A stretch of 64,000 nucleotides of DNA from Zonotrichia leucophrys gambelii (lineage: Eukaryota > Chordata > Aves > Passeriformes > Passerellidae), in contig NC_088200.1 in assembly GCF_028769735.1 (NCBI RefSeq), forward strand, positions 67,028,061-67,092,060, given 5' to 3'. The translations under genes and the position numbers were made by a program. Positions 28,201 through 41,293 of this stretch are shown piece after piece; the first letter of the stretch is position 1, and every line of letters starts with the position of its first letter. The notes beneath the pieces are model-generated. The model ran no database searches and was not told the origin of the DNA. It saw nothing but the letters and a program-made list of their open reading frames with translations.

Positions 28201-29655
28201 CCAAGCTACTGCACTTTCACTACTATGTTCTGTATTATTAATTTGATCAAAGTTGTTTTGGCTTCTATAAATGTGTGCAAGCGATATATTGAAGTTCATA
28301 TAAACTCATAAGCACTTTTGAAGAAGGGATGCAGGAGGAACATGATCCAAACTACATTATACAGAAGGGGGTGGTTGCTTGTTACCACTACAAATGTTTG
28401 GGGTCTTACAAGGTAATAAAAGAAAAATTTTTAACTGTAGCTTATAAACCTGCCTCTAATTCACCTATTTAAATAAATTCTAATCCCAAATCTATCTTAC
28501 ATTCAGTAAGTTTCATTGATTGTTCAGAGGGACTTTTTCCACATGTGTGAATATGTTATTTTTTAATTACCAGTAATTCCTTAAAAATTCTGTACACATT
28601 GATTTACAGATATGTTCTTCCAGTTGCCTTCTTTTTGCAATAATAATGAGAACTGAACTGCTAATGAGAGAATTTTTTTTGCCTTTCCTTTGTAGACGTA
28701 CTGCTGCTTGACTACAAGTTACTGTTTGGTTATAATCTTAGGGTGAAATAGGGTTTTATTCAGTATTTCTTGGTTTTATTTTAATAGAACTTTTCTCAAA
28801 GCCTGTGCATTGGAAAATGTCTTTGCATTGCAAATATTTTAAAAATCAAAGTTTTTTGGGTTTTTTTTCAATTGTACTGATTAGTTGTCTTAAATGAAAG
28901 CCCTGCATAAGATACTCTTTTACAGAAGAATATCAAGCTTTTTTTTTCAGTTCAAATAACCAAATGTATGTAAAGGTCACATACCCAGATAATTGTGTTT
29001 CTAGAAATATGCAGGAAAGAAGATTGAAGAGAATTTGGTGTGAAGTGTGAATCAGAATACAGAGTGTGCAGCTTAACTTGTGGCTTTGTGATACAATCTG
29101 TAAAATTGCTCTTCAAAGGAGAGAGAAATTTTAATTTTTTTTTAATGTTAGGATATCTGGTACACTAAACTAGAGAGCATTTGTGGGGAGCAGCTGTTAT
29201 TTCAAGTATTTTATGTTATTTTAGGAAACTGTTTAAATTGGAGGTTTTGTTCTGCAGTATCTGTAAAAATGATGTTGTTTTCTTTGTTGGGAGAGAAGTA
29301 TTCTACTCGAATCAATTGTCAAGAGGCTTAATGTAATAAGGCAGTTTGTGGTCTGACTAAAAGAAACACTGTGCAGAAGAAATTCCCATAGCAGTTTGTT
29401 TTTAACAGAAAAACTGAGTTCACCTGAACCATAAATACATTGAAAACTGAGGCTTAATAAGGTAGAGAGCAGCTTCAGAAGGAAGAGGGTTTGTTGTCCA
29501 GTTGTAATGACTACAATTTAACCAAATATCTGTGTAATGATAGTGGAGCTCTAGCAACACCATAACAGCTGATTCTTTGCAAGAAAGGATCAAGCAAGTT
29601 GACATTAGTAACGTTTGATAGTTAGGGGGAAAACACAACTAAAATAGTGGCTCCC

Positions 29656-29677
29656 TTTTTTTTTTTTTTTTTTTTTT
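29656..29677. repeat. Homopolymer T run
   Basis: There are 22 consecutive T residues. No transposon body or target duplication is visible next to it, so it is not clearly a retroposon tail. Confidence 0.9.
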
Positions 29678-32600
29678 AATTTCCAGGATAGAAGTTGTGT
29701 TGTTCACTCTTTTATTGCGTTTTATAAGTATGAGACACATTTCCACACTTTCTCTTGGGTTCATACAACAAAGGAGTTACCCTACTGGCTGCCTTACTGA
29801 ACAGAGACCTGGTATTGATTACCTATCACACTGGCATCAGAACTACTCTTAGGATTCAATTTTTTTGTTGTTTTGCATATTTTATTGATCAAAAGTGGTA
29901 AATGAGCATCAAGCGTGCAAGAAGACGATGAATTGTTTACTTGCATAAAATAACCTTTCAATAAGGGAAGATGCATTGCTCACACTTTTGGTGCTGTTCT
30001 GCTGCCCGAAGCAGATGGCATTCAGCTGCTATTGATTTGCTCCTATAGTTACAGAGCAGCATGTAACAAGGCATGCTCATTTCTCTGAAAGAGAGGTGAG
30101 GTTTTTTTTGCCAGGGTGGCAGGAGTGAAAAAAGGAAGAATGGGGGGTTATGAGGATTTTTTTATGGTTGTGGGCTTTCTACAAGAAAAACAGGGAAGTC
30201 TTGTGCAAACGAAAAGCAGGAGTTCTGTGTTTGCAGAGGAAGGGAATTACTTTGTCCAGTTCTGGCAGTTCTGATGACATTAATTCCTGATGCAGATTGA
30301 AATCTTGAGCAAGCAAGTACTTAAGATTTTTTAAATAGCCAGAATTTAGCATCTCAGGCTCCACACCACTAGTCTTAACTGCTGTGGTTTTTTGATTTAT
30401 ACATGTTTGGTCCTACCTGTGTAAAGACTGTTGATTCATAGCAAGACAAAATCATACTGCAATATGTTGGGATTGATTATGCAAACAGGTAATTTAACTG
30501 AAGAATACAGAATTTAATAATTTGCTGCTGGATCTCTCCTGTAATGGAGGACATGCAGGCATGACAAAGTCAGCTTTCTCTGAAAATGTATGTGGAATGA
30601 TATTTAATGCAGAATTTTGGCATGAACAAGATCTCTAATTCTTTGGCAGATTTTAAAAAAATGCAGATATGTGATAGAAGAGGATGTCAGCAAATGCAGT
30701 ATAGGCATGTTTGTTCTAAGACAAAACATTTTAATTAATTTGTAGTCTTATTCCTGACAGAGTAGTTTACAGGGTGATGTTGAGGATCAGGGTACAGTCC
30801 TTAATCAGTCTCTTTTCACATAGAAATAACCCATCTGTCAAGATCCACAAGTGTTGTAGTGTGAGAGCTAAATTCAGACACGTGGTGACAAAACTGGACA
30901 AGTGTTTCATATTAAAGCCTTTCTTGCTCAACTGACTGTTCTGCAGTGACTTACTGCAAGAAATGCTTACTGTTGCTTTTGGACAGTCTTGAGCATTTTC
31001 CTGTTCTTAGATTATTTAGGAAAATAAAATTAAATAATTTACTCCATTATGACTGCTCTACTGTCCTCTATTTCTTTTGTATCGTGTTTCTTTTTAATGA
31101 AAATAATGACTGAGTAATGACCCCTGGCAAAATATTGTCAAGCAGAGTTAGTTATTAGTGAGCAGAGTTAATTACTTATCAAGAATTTAATTTAAACATG
31201 CATATCAGCATCTGTTAAAAATGTACTTCTGTTCTCTCTGGCATTGATTTCAGTTTGCTTGTGTAATTTATGAAATGCTGTCTTATGCTTTAATATCCAT
31301 ATATTTAAGTGTCATTACATCTTGACCATTTCTTATGATGTTTCTATAGCATAAGCAGGCAAGAAGACATTATTTGTATCTTTGACTTTAACCTGTTGGT
31401 TCCAATACATAGTAGACATTCCTTATGAGTGTTTTTCAAAGCAAGGAAAACAGATGTTTTTTAATCAATTGCTAATACTATCAGCACAGCATTTATTGCA
31501 TTGTTCTAAGTTGATTTGGTCTTGCTCACTTGTGGGGCTATGGAAATGTTTGAAACATAAGAATGTTTACAAACAGCAGTTAATACAAAGAACATGGATA
31601 AGTGTGTGTTTTTAAACAAGGTTTTCTCTTGCTAGGAGAAGGCCCTTTGCTTTCACAAATTTAAACAAATACATTCAAATTCTAGTTCTATACCTGTGAT
31701 ATCTATCTGTACTCTTAGGACTGATTTCCAGACTGATTTCCAGTTTTGTTTTCTCCATTTCTAAGTTTGTCAGTGGTCACAATATACTTTGTGCTTCTTT
31801 GCCATTGTTAGCAATCACCCCTCAAGTACAGAATCAAGATATCAGAGTAAATTGTTAGTATATTAACTATTCAGACGCAAAAAAACCCAACCAAAAAACT
31901 CAGCCCTACGCACAGATTTTTTACCTTTCTTTTGCTAATTAAGGTAAGTAAATGTCTTGCACACAGCATGTATTTTCTTGTTGACTAAAATTGAAGTAAG
32001 CTTCAGAATTTTTAAAATAAAGCTTGCCAATTTGATTGTAACTACACTTCCAACATTACGAAACAGCCTGGAGTACTTATTCAACACTGTGTTTTGTGCT
32101 GAAAGGGCTACCAACACTCAAAACTAACAAACAAAACCCAAAAAACACCACTATATAAACCTAAATATATTTCGCCAGCTATGTTACCCCTGTTTTACCT
32201 CTGCAAAAATGACACAATTGAGTTCATTAACCCCAGGTGAAGTGAATTCCCTGGGCTTTCTACATTCTCTTGTTTGGACTTCAGAGTGGGTACCTGCTGC
32301 TTAGTCTAATTAGTTTCAAAGGGAATGTAGAATCATTTCTCAAGAGTTTACCCTGACCCAAAACATCTGACAAGAAAATGTCAGAGATACAAAATAAGAA
32401 GTTATTGTAGAGTTGAATAGCATTTTTGTTACAGTGTCTTGTAGAAATAATGCAGATGAGAAAATCATGCTCAGATGACTTTTAAATTTTGATACAAGAT
32501 TTGCATGAAATTGTCATTCTTGTGGAAAGTGAGACTTGTTTTCATAGATAAGTTCCTCAGACCTTAGCAAACATCTGTCTCTTCCCTTCTGAGCCAAGCC

Positions 32601-32771
32601 AGCAAAATGAGTTAGAGCTGTGGGAGATTCCTCATGAAGCTAAAAAGTGAAACTGCTATTATAGCCATCAGCAACTCACTCCCCCAATTGCTAATGGCCG
32701 TTCTAAAGTCTATCATTGTTTTGTTACATTTTTTCCAGTATGCATCACTCGGAGCAGTGTTCTCCTAACCT

Positions 32772-32828
32772 ATCTTGTAACAACTTATTTATCTTTGTAA
32801 GGATCTTGTAACAACTTATTTATCTTTG
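32772..32828. repeat. 31-bp tandem duplication
   Basis: Two adjacent copies start at 32772 and 32803. The first 26 bases, beginning ATCTTGTAACAACTTATT, are identical in both, and the second copy then diverges. Confidence 0.9.
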
Positions 32829-33136
32829 CTGAGTTTGCCTTAAGGCTTTTGGTGGGGTGGGTGTGGTTTGTGGAAAGCTTTTTAGAAGTGAAAGTCGGCT
32901 CTGACCTTTCAAGGGCTGCAGTAGGTATTGAAACAGGGTCTCTTTCCTCTGTTGTTATTTATAGTCAGTAACCATATATCCAGAGTCTCTCTGTTTCAGT
33001 CACAGCAGTTCCATGATATGTTTCCCTTCACATGTGTATATCTTTGTTGCCAATAATTCTACTCCTTATTGTTATTACTATTTTCCTTGTACAGGGATAT
33101 CACTTTAATACTCAGTTCTCTCATGGTACTCTATTG

Positions 33137-33198
33137 CTATCATCATTATTATTATTACTATTGCTATTGTTGTTACTGTCATCATCATTATTATTGTA
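33137..33198. repeat. ATT/ATC trinucleotide-rich stretch
   Basis: An imperfect run of ATT, ATC, ACT and GTT triplets, probably a decayed trinucleotide microsatellite. Confidence 0.8.
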
Positions 33199-33469
33199 AT
33201 TTTTTTAGTTCTCTGGTTCTAATGCAGATATAAACAAGATAGTATACACCATTGTTAATCCAGAAATGAATAAGTTTTCTTTGAAGGAATACTGTGCTCC
33301 TGCTGATGTGTTACTGTTAAAAGCAAATACCTTTCTGTGTGTTTTATGATCTCAACAATGGAAATGCTTTGATGAGGATTCAAAAGCAAGGGACAATGGA
33401 AGTGTACAGTGGGTATTCTGAGTGTAAATCTCACAGTCATGAATGCTGATAGCTTCACAATGGCTGCTC

Positions 33470-34528
33470 ATGTCTTGAACAGACATACTCTTTGCTGGAC
33501 AGCCAGGCCCAGAGAGTGGAGGTGAATGGAGTTACATCCAGCTTCTGGCCACTCACAAGTGCTGATCCCCAGGGCTCAGTGCTGGGGACAACCCTGTGTA
33601 AAGTCTTTATCCATGATCTGGATGTGGGGATTAAGTGCACCCTGTGTCAGTTTGCAGATGACACTAAGTTGGGTAGCAGTGTTGATTGCTGGAAGGCTCT
33701 GCAGAGGGATCTGGACAGGCTGGATTGATGGGCTGAGGCCAGCTGGATGAGGTTCAATAAGGCGAAGATCCGTGTCCTGCCCTTGAGGTGTTACAGCCCC
33801 CCTGCATTGGTACAGGCTAGGGACAGAGAAGCTGGAAAGCTACACAGCAGAAAAGGACCTGGGTGTGCTGGTTGACATCAGCTGAACATGAGCCAGCTGT
33901 GCCCAGGTGGCCAAGAAGGCCAATGGCATCCTGGCCTGTGTCCACAATAGTGTGGCCAACAGGAGCAGGGCAGGGATTGTTCCCCTGTACTGGACACTGG
34001 TGACGCCTTGAATCACAATCACACCTTGAATCCTGCATTCAGATCTGAGCCCCTCAAGTCAAGGACATTGAGGCACTGGAGCATGTCCAGAGAAGGGCAG
34101 TGGAGCTAGTGAAGGGTCTGGAGCACAAGTCCTCTGGGGAACAGCTGAAGGAGCTGGGCAGATTTAGCCCAGAGAAAATTTTTCTCAGGGGGCACCTGAT
34201 CACTATACAACTACATGAAAGAAGGTTGTGGCAGAATGGGGGTTGGTCTCCTCTCTCAGATAAGAAGTGGCAGGATAAGAGGAAATGGCCTCTATTTAGG
34301 CAGGGGAGGTTTAGATCTGATGTGAGGGAAAATTCCTTTAAAGAACAGGTTGTCAAGCATTGGAACAAGTTGTCCAGGGAAGCAGTTGAGTCACCATCCC
34401 TGGAGGTATTTATTTAAAAGACATAAACATGGCACTTAGGAACTTGATTTAGTGATGGATTCAGCAGTGCTGGGTAAGGGTTGGTCTTAAAGACCTTTTA
34501 CCACCTAAATAAGTCTATAATTCTAAGA
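33470..34528 (+). mobile_element. CR1 LINE, 5'-truncated, plus orientation, with RT remnant
   Basis: This is the C-terminal part of CR1 ORF2 plus the 3' region. An open stretch at about 33492-33728 reads as CR1 reverse transcriptase. It includes [16 protein letters not shown] and then [12 protein letters not shown], whose FADD is the catalytic-box motif of LINE reverse transcriptases. The frame then breaks. Recognisable CR1 nucleotide landmarks follow: CAGAAAAGGACCTGGGTGTG, GAGCCAGCTGTGCCCAGGTG, AGAAGGGCAGTGGAGCTAG and CATCCCTGGAGGTATTTA. The element ends in TTCTAAG, like the usual CR1 terminal octamer. It is dead: 5'-truncated, frameshifted and stop-containing. Confidence 0.93.
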
Positions 34529-35433
34529 TGGTTGTCACATATTAAGTAGACAGGGATGTACACTAAACCCTAATATTTAGAGGAAGAAGGTTAGGACTTG
34601 CAAATTTGAAAAATGTAGAACTGACATTTCCACTTTAAAGTAGATTATGTATTTTTGATAGTATTTAATTACCTGGTCAGATGTGTTGCAGGGTTTTGCT
34701 TCTTTTTCTCATGCAACGTTCTCGCTGATGCACAAGGATCAGCATAGAAGGAGGGCAGTACCTGACTGACAGAAAGCAAAAACATATCCATTTTGAAATT
34801 TCCCTGGTGTTATATTTTGCAACTACATTTCTTACTTATCTTTCTTTTTCTTTTTTCTCTATTTGTCTTGGTGATCTTTTTCCTTTATGTTTTCCAAAAT
34901 GTAAATTATAGATAATTTATAGATAACTGATGTCTCATAAAGCTCTGGTAGTGAACAGCAGAAACTTCGTGAACAGGGAAAATACATGCACTTCTGGTAA
35001 TATGAATTGTGCTGTGTGCAGGCCGTTCTCGTGGCTGGTTTGTACCTAGAGTGTTTTATGAGGAAATTCTGGCATTTACCAGTGACTCTGTTGGTCTGGG
35101 GGGTTGTGTAAGAGATCTCAGATGCTGTCTGTCTCAGGTGAGCATCCTGGTGCTCCATGGCACTGCCAGTTGGATCTTGCCCTGGGAGAGGGACTGGGTA
35201 AGTGAGGCACCTTGCTTCTCCTTAATGTTCAGCGGGGTTTTTTTTAATGATAGCATATTTGTATTTAGTTCTTTTAAGCTTTTAGAAAACAATACTGCAA
35301 TCTACTGTGTATGGTAATAGTAAATATGGTTGCTTTTTTATAAGCCTTCTTCCCCTGTACTCTTGAGAGAACTTTTCCAAGCCTAACTATAGAATTTCTG
35401 TATCTTCCTAGATTTTCTGGATCTACTGATTTA

Positions 35434-35468
35434 TATATATATATATAGTGAGAGAGGGAGAGAGAGTT
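35434..35468. repeat. TA/GA compound microsatellite
   Basis: A short TATATA run passes directly into an imperfect GA run. Confidence 0.85.
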
Positions 35469-37338
35469 ATCTAAGGTATTCCTGCACGTTTGTTATCACC
35501 ACCACTATTCACATTGTCTTTATTACTTGTTAATTTTTCACGTCCCCAGTGGTTGATTACTTCTGAAAAATACTTCAATTTACACATTTTGAAATTAGCA
35601 TCTAATTTTGTGTCTGTCATTAGTGGATATGTTTACTCTTTGTATCACTTTTTCCTGTCACTTATTTTTAAAACCCTTTCTTGTTCCTGCTAAGTTTTTA
35701 TAACGTCATTAACTTGGCCTGTCCTTTTTTTTTTCCTTTCTGCCTGTTTCTTTTCCTTTTGCTCTGTTGATTTCTTCATTTCTCATCCAGCTTTGTCTTA
35801 ACCTCCAATCCTTTGAGCAGTGTCTCAGGAAATTGTATTGACCGCTTCCTTTCATTTGTATTTTTCAAAGGAACCATTCTTGCACTTTGTTTCTAATCTT
35901 TCAAGGACTATTCTCCTCTTTTACTGAAGAGAAGTTCACAGTTTGCTCCCACTAAATTATGTTCCCAGTTTTCTGGAAAAAAAATTCAATATTTTATTTT
36001 CACATGAAATGGGTTATATTTGTAGGCTTAACCACAAGTCTTCACTTAGTAGTTAAATATTAGTTGGAACTGTAACTGTTTTCAGCTACCTTTCTATCTA
36101 AAGTGCTCTCATCTTTTGACCTATTTTTAAACAAAAATCAGTAAGCTGCCTTGGGAGTGTAAGTTATAGACACTGTCATGAATTTCTGCATACATATTTC
36201 CATTGACAATCTAGTAGTCTTTTAAACTATTTGGCTTCCCTTTCATCTAATTTATCCTTTGCATAGCTTGAGATTACTGTGATAGATGGATTTGTCACTC
36301 ATGAGATACAAGGGGAGTTTTAAGCTCACAGGAAGTATCCTCCTGTCTTGAGGTTCAGAGATGCAATTCCCCTCTGTCCTTCTTTCTGTAAAGTCTTGTG
36401 ACTTTACATTATATTTCAGATAGTTCCGTTGGAACTTCTGGATCTTCATTGGATGGATTTTGTCTTATAATCCCTATAGTCAGTATTTTTTCCCTTTCAA
36501 AGCTCCACTGCATGGATGTCACTCTTACTGTTGACTTCCCTTTGATGCACAGTGTGAGAGTGTTAATTAGCTCATGGTTAGTATGGAGCCTCACCTCTGT
36601 GTTGTTGTACATGTATTTGCATGTTTCTTGAAACTTTATACAGGTTTTAAAGCACGTTTGATAACCTTGTTCTGTTCTTACATATGTGAATACTTGTGGT
36701 AGTAATGAAAAGTGGAAATTCTTTTTAGAATAAATCCCAGTTAATAAGCGTTTAACAAGCCTCACTGAACAAGGGAGTGAGTTTCTTCATAGTTCTTCAC
36801 AATGGATATTATAAACATTATTGTATCTGCTATTACTTTAAAAAAGAAAAGCTTAATATCATTCAAGTCTGGTTCCTTTGTCTACTTGGTTTTTAGCTAA
36901 TGTGTTCTTTTGATAACCTTTTTACCATTTCATGGGACTGTGTAAAGCAGTTCGGGAAAAGCAGGTTAATAGAAGAATATAGACTCTAAAATGTTCTAAA
37001 AGATGTGGATTTTGGTCCCAGTGGAGACTGACACTCCAGCCTACTTACTGTAGCTGGAATGTATTGATTTTCTTTTCCCCCGTTTTAGCTGCACCACTGA
37101 ATTAGGTATTGTGAAGCATCTTTCCCTGTGAAGAGAGGAAAAACTGTCATGAACTTTTTCACCCTAACAGTACAGCCTTTCAAACTAAACCCGACTGAAT
37201 AGAAAAGTCTGTAAAAACCCTGTAACTCAGCTCCCACTCTCTTTTCTCCCTTTCCCACAGTTCTTCCAGCAACCTCAAGAAAGTGTGATAGATGACTGTA
37301 AGAAATTGATTTTTAAATATTTCTTTATTAAAACCAGC

Positions 37339-37396
<58 letters not shown>
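37339..37396. repeat. (AAT)n microsatellite
   Basis: About 19 uninterrupted AAT units. On the minus strand this gives a long poly-leucine run inside a meaningless open frame. Confidence 0.97.
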
Positions 37397-38806
37397 GAAA
37401 ATTCTGCATATCTGTGGCATGATCTCTGAAGGTTAGCAGAGTGGTCTTGTTCAGGTTTTCAGCAAGATGTTCAGTTACTGTTATAATTGGCTGATGAGTA
37501 GGTTTGGGCCTAACTAGAATGCCAGTGTTCGATTTCACAGTGTCCTCTGTGAAGATATGTCACCATTTACCCTGGCTTTAGTGACAATTTTCTAAAAAGG
37601 AAACTCATGGGAAATCATTATGCTGTTTATATGTCCCCCTTGTTGGAGAGCATTATCCTGTGATATTTTAGCACTGTTTTCCACTGCATGATGGCATCTA
37701 GCTAAGGTTAAGGCAGAACAAGTCCCTTTGCAATTTTGTGACTGTATTTTACTTACTGAAGGAGAAAAGATAACCGACAATTAAGTATTTGAGATGTCAC
37801 TGAAAGAACATGTGCGACTAATCAATGACATCCTTAGGGAACATGATTTTATGAAACTGATAAGGTAGAAAAATCTGGGATTTTATGATTTGTCTTACAT
37901 AATAGTAATTGCACCCTTCCAATGAAAAAGACATTTCTACTGATGTAAACATCAGACTTTCCCTTGTGTTGTGTTGTGGGTTTTTCTCCTGAAGCACAGA
38001 GTAGTTCATTAAAGTGTGACAGTAAGAGATAAATACCCTTTACAATTTTCTAAGAAAATATGGCACTTTTAGTTCAGCTGAAATCAATGACTTGAAAAAT
38101 GTATTTCTGGAGTCACTTCCCAAATCACTTGCTAGAGGTTGTATTATGTTTAGTTTTGGGGAAAGAGAGAGTTTTATTTCGTTTAGGAAGGAAATACACA
38201 TCATGAGGATTTTTTCTTAAATTAGCTTACTTAGCACTCTGGGGCCCATATTTGAAATTCATTGCTATGATCTTGATAGAATTTGGATGCAACAAAAATT
38301 CACATTACAAAGAACTAAGTGTGAGTTTTTATTTCTTTGAAAATATTTATCTTTCAGTTTCTGACGGCAGAGCAAACAAGATAGCTAGTCATGCCTACAA
38401 GCCAGTATCATATATTCACTTGAACAAATGCTGCAGTTGAGCATATTACATCACAAATTATAGGTAATGGTTGAGGAATTTTACCTGCTGGTTCCTTTTC
38501 TGCACACCTATCATGTAAAGATGGTCAGGTTTGCAAAAATATGGATTTCTTTCAGGTTTTCAGACAGAAGTAAAAACCCTCTTGTGTAATGGGTTGTTCC
38601 AGGTAACTTAAGCCAATTATAATAACATTTCTGATTTAAGAGTTATTTGTTTTAACTTAAATAGGAAGCTGAGAATGCTTCAGGTTTTTTTTCCTATATG
38701 CACATGCCTAATCCATTGTGGCTGGTTGGTGCTTCTAGAGGTTTTATTTTGGTATTGGTTGGTTCGGTGGATTTGGGGTTTGTGTGTTTTTTTGTTGGCT
38801 TTTCTT

Positions 38807-38827
38807 TTGTTGTTGTTGTTGTTGTTA
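38807..38827. repeat. (TTG)n microsatellite
   Basis: Seven TTG units in a T/G-rich stretch of intron 3. Confidence 0.9.
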
Positions 38828-40104
38828 TCAGGCTTCTTTTTTTTTCTCCTTTCCCTTGGTTTCCACTGTGTATTTTAAATGGCAAGATTATGTCCTTGCC
38901 TCTTGTTGAATCAAAGCCAATAAAGTCAAGCCAGAAGATAATTTGCCACCTATTAGTATAATTAACTTGTAAACTTCATATTTTTATTTTTAATGCTTAA
39001 AAGTCCATGACACATTATATTACATCACTTGCAAAATCCTCCTTTGGTCAATGCAGTCATTCCTTCCTTTATAAAATTCTGGAAATTACAATATTCCCAG
39101 TCAGCAGAGGTGGTGTAAAAATACAATGCAGTGCAAAATTGCCTTTGCTTCTCTTCAAATTCTACATTTTCAAGTTTAGTGATCACTCAAGCAGAGTTAT
39201 TGACCACTAACAAACTGTATGGCTTAACAGACTAAAATGGATACTACTTGCTTACATTTTTTGGTGAAAGGTACGTGGTCAGGCCAAGATTAGCAGAGCT
39301 TGGGTTGACTCGATACATATTGTGGGGGAAAAAAAAAAACCCCAAACCAAAATAGAATGAGATATTCTCAAGTGAGTGGAAGTAGAAGCAAATAAGCTTG
39401 TAAGACCTGTCAGTAGTTTTCCTTTTATAAAATGGTGTATCCTTCTGTTCTTCCCTGCTCCATTCAGCAGCTTCAGCAGGCAGCTCAGCTTTTAGAAAAA
39501 GCTGTCAAGAGTTTAGGTATGAAGTTGCACATAAGCACTGGATGCCATTAAACATCTTTCTACAACTTTTTGCGGTTCCTCATCGCATAAAATTAGCAAG
39601 ATGATTTTATTTGAGCCAGCCATACACATTTCTATGCGATTCACACACTCTCTGAATATGCATCTACCTCCACACCTTCTTTTGTGCTTAACGTGAATGC
39701 AGAACGGGATAAATTTTTCAGCAGGAGAGTGCTGATTTTGCAGAATGCAAACAGAGTGGCATTTTTAATGCAGCATCTTCATATAAAGGTGAACTGAAAG
39801 GCTTAACACTTACCAACATCTTAGACCTCCTTGTTTGTTATATCCCTTAAAATCTAGAACAGAAAAATTCAAAAGCTGCATTTTTTGCTGAACTTTTATT
39901 CAAACATTTTAGTGATGGCCTCAGCTGTTAAGAAAGTATAGCCTCTGAATTCAGACTTGTAAATGTAAAATAAAAAAATATCCAGTTTTCAAATAGTTTT
40001 GGTTTTAAATGCTTTTAAGTCCATTGCGTCTTATGTAATTTTAATATTGAGCAGGTTTTCCTTACACAAATAACCAAACCATTTGCTATAAAACCTGCTA
40101 TAAA

Positions 40105-40168
40105 ATCTAGATGACTTCTAGATGTCTCTTCCAACCCTTCTTTTTTTTTATGATCCTGCTATCCTCTA
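40105..40168 (+). mobile_element. Probable CR1 3' tail remnant, plus orientation
   Basis: The stretch CTAGATGACTTCTAGATG, then TCTCTTCCAACCC and, after a T run, TATGATCCTG resembles the last 60 bp of CR1. That region typically reads GATGATCTCTAGAGGTC, then CCTTCCAACC, then ATTCTATGATTCTG. It is short and diverged, so the assignment is tentative. Confidence 0.5.
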
Positions 40169-41198
40169 TATACCAGTATCTCCCTTGTGATATTGTAATG
40201 TAAAAGAATACACATGCAGGAGTAAGTTACCTTCTGAATGTAAGAGTAATGTGTCTTTCCAGACTTGTTTCTTCTCTATATTTATTTCTTCTATCATGTG
40301 ATGGGAAAGTGAGCAGGATGAACACAGAAAGCTTTGCTTCTAGGAGTCAATTTAATTTTAAATCCAGTAAAGTTTCTTCCATACATACATTCACTTCAGG
40401 TCAGGCCTTTGTGAAGGAAATCTCTTTAAGAAAGCTTATGGCTTAATTTTTCTTGTGAAGTACACGTTTTCAGAATGCATGTCAGTAGGAACAGTAAAGA
40501 AATAGGGGCTTTATCTTTCAGGTGAGACAGCTGAATTTATGAACTGTTTTTCTTTGCCTTGTGAAAACTATAGGTCATCTCATCTAGGGAAAAAACAGAG
40601 GATGTAGTCTGGGCATTATGTGGCTGTTGTATCATGGTTGTGGAAGAATGTGGCAAGTCTGGCCAGCAGCTGCGTGGTCAGAGCTTTGTCATTCAGAGCC
40701 GTAGGGCAGATACGGATGGAGTGTATTGTAAGCTGACCTGTCAAGCCAAGCAGGGAGTTTCCCTTGTTGTCATTTACCAAGACGTGCATTAATAAAACTG
40801 CACAAAGTGAAGACGACTTCTGCTCACAAGCCAGATGGTAGTCTTCTGTGAGGTGAACATGAAAGCACTAAGCTGAGGCTGTTTTATATTTTAAATAAAC
40901 AGAACTTTATTCACAAATGAGCATGCCAGTAACTTAGTTACAGAATCAGACATCTCTGCTTGAGAGGAATATAGGTTGGCACCAGTGATGGCAGGTGAAA
41001 AAGAATGTAGTAGCATAAGCTGATTCATCGAGAACTGTGGTTTTCCTATCAAAATTAGGCATTCCAAAATAGGTGTAAAAATGGAAAACTGAAAAGTATT
41101 GCAAGAGAGAAATTTTGTTTTAGTAGCTTGAATGGAACTGTGCAATCTCTAAAATATTTTTTTAAACTTCGGTTTCTGTTGTGCCTTTTTTTTTACAG

Positions 41199-41293
41199 AC
41201 AGTCATTTTAGAAAATGAAGAGCTCCCTAAGATATTTCTCGATTTTCTGAACGTTCGTCATGTACCTACCTTGCCAAAAGCAGAAAGCTGTGG
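41199..41293 (+). CDS. SNX24: SNX24 exon 4: end of PX domain
   Basis: This is a 95-nt exon preceded by a T-rich tract and ACAG and followed by GTAAGC. It starts in phase 0 and ends with two bases (GG) of a split glycine codon. It encodes TVILENEELPKIFLDFLNV, then RHVPTLPKAESC. LPKIFLDFLNV is the last PX helix, where family members have a (L/I)xxFL pattern, and the LPKAESCG linker follows. The residues match SNX24 closely, with conservative changes only. Confidence 0.97.

Larger units (their letters stand above)
12383..41198 (+). other. SNX24: SNX24 intron 3 (28.8 kb)
   Basis: This is by far the largest intron. It contains CR1 fragments at 13492-13552 (-), 15016-15390 (-), 33470-34528 (+) and about 40105-40168 (+). 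It has AG, AAT and GTT microsatellites, a 22-nt T run and two short tandem duplications. Otherwise it is AT-rich sequence of low coding potential. The open frames of 60-140 codons scattered in it have no recognisable domains. I see no nested gene, although a weakly conserved regulatory element could not be detected without alignment. Confidence 0.75.

Noticed and set aside
37275..37538. Minus-strand frame with a poly-leucine run
   Set aside because: The leucines are the translated AAT microsatellite.
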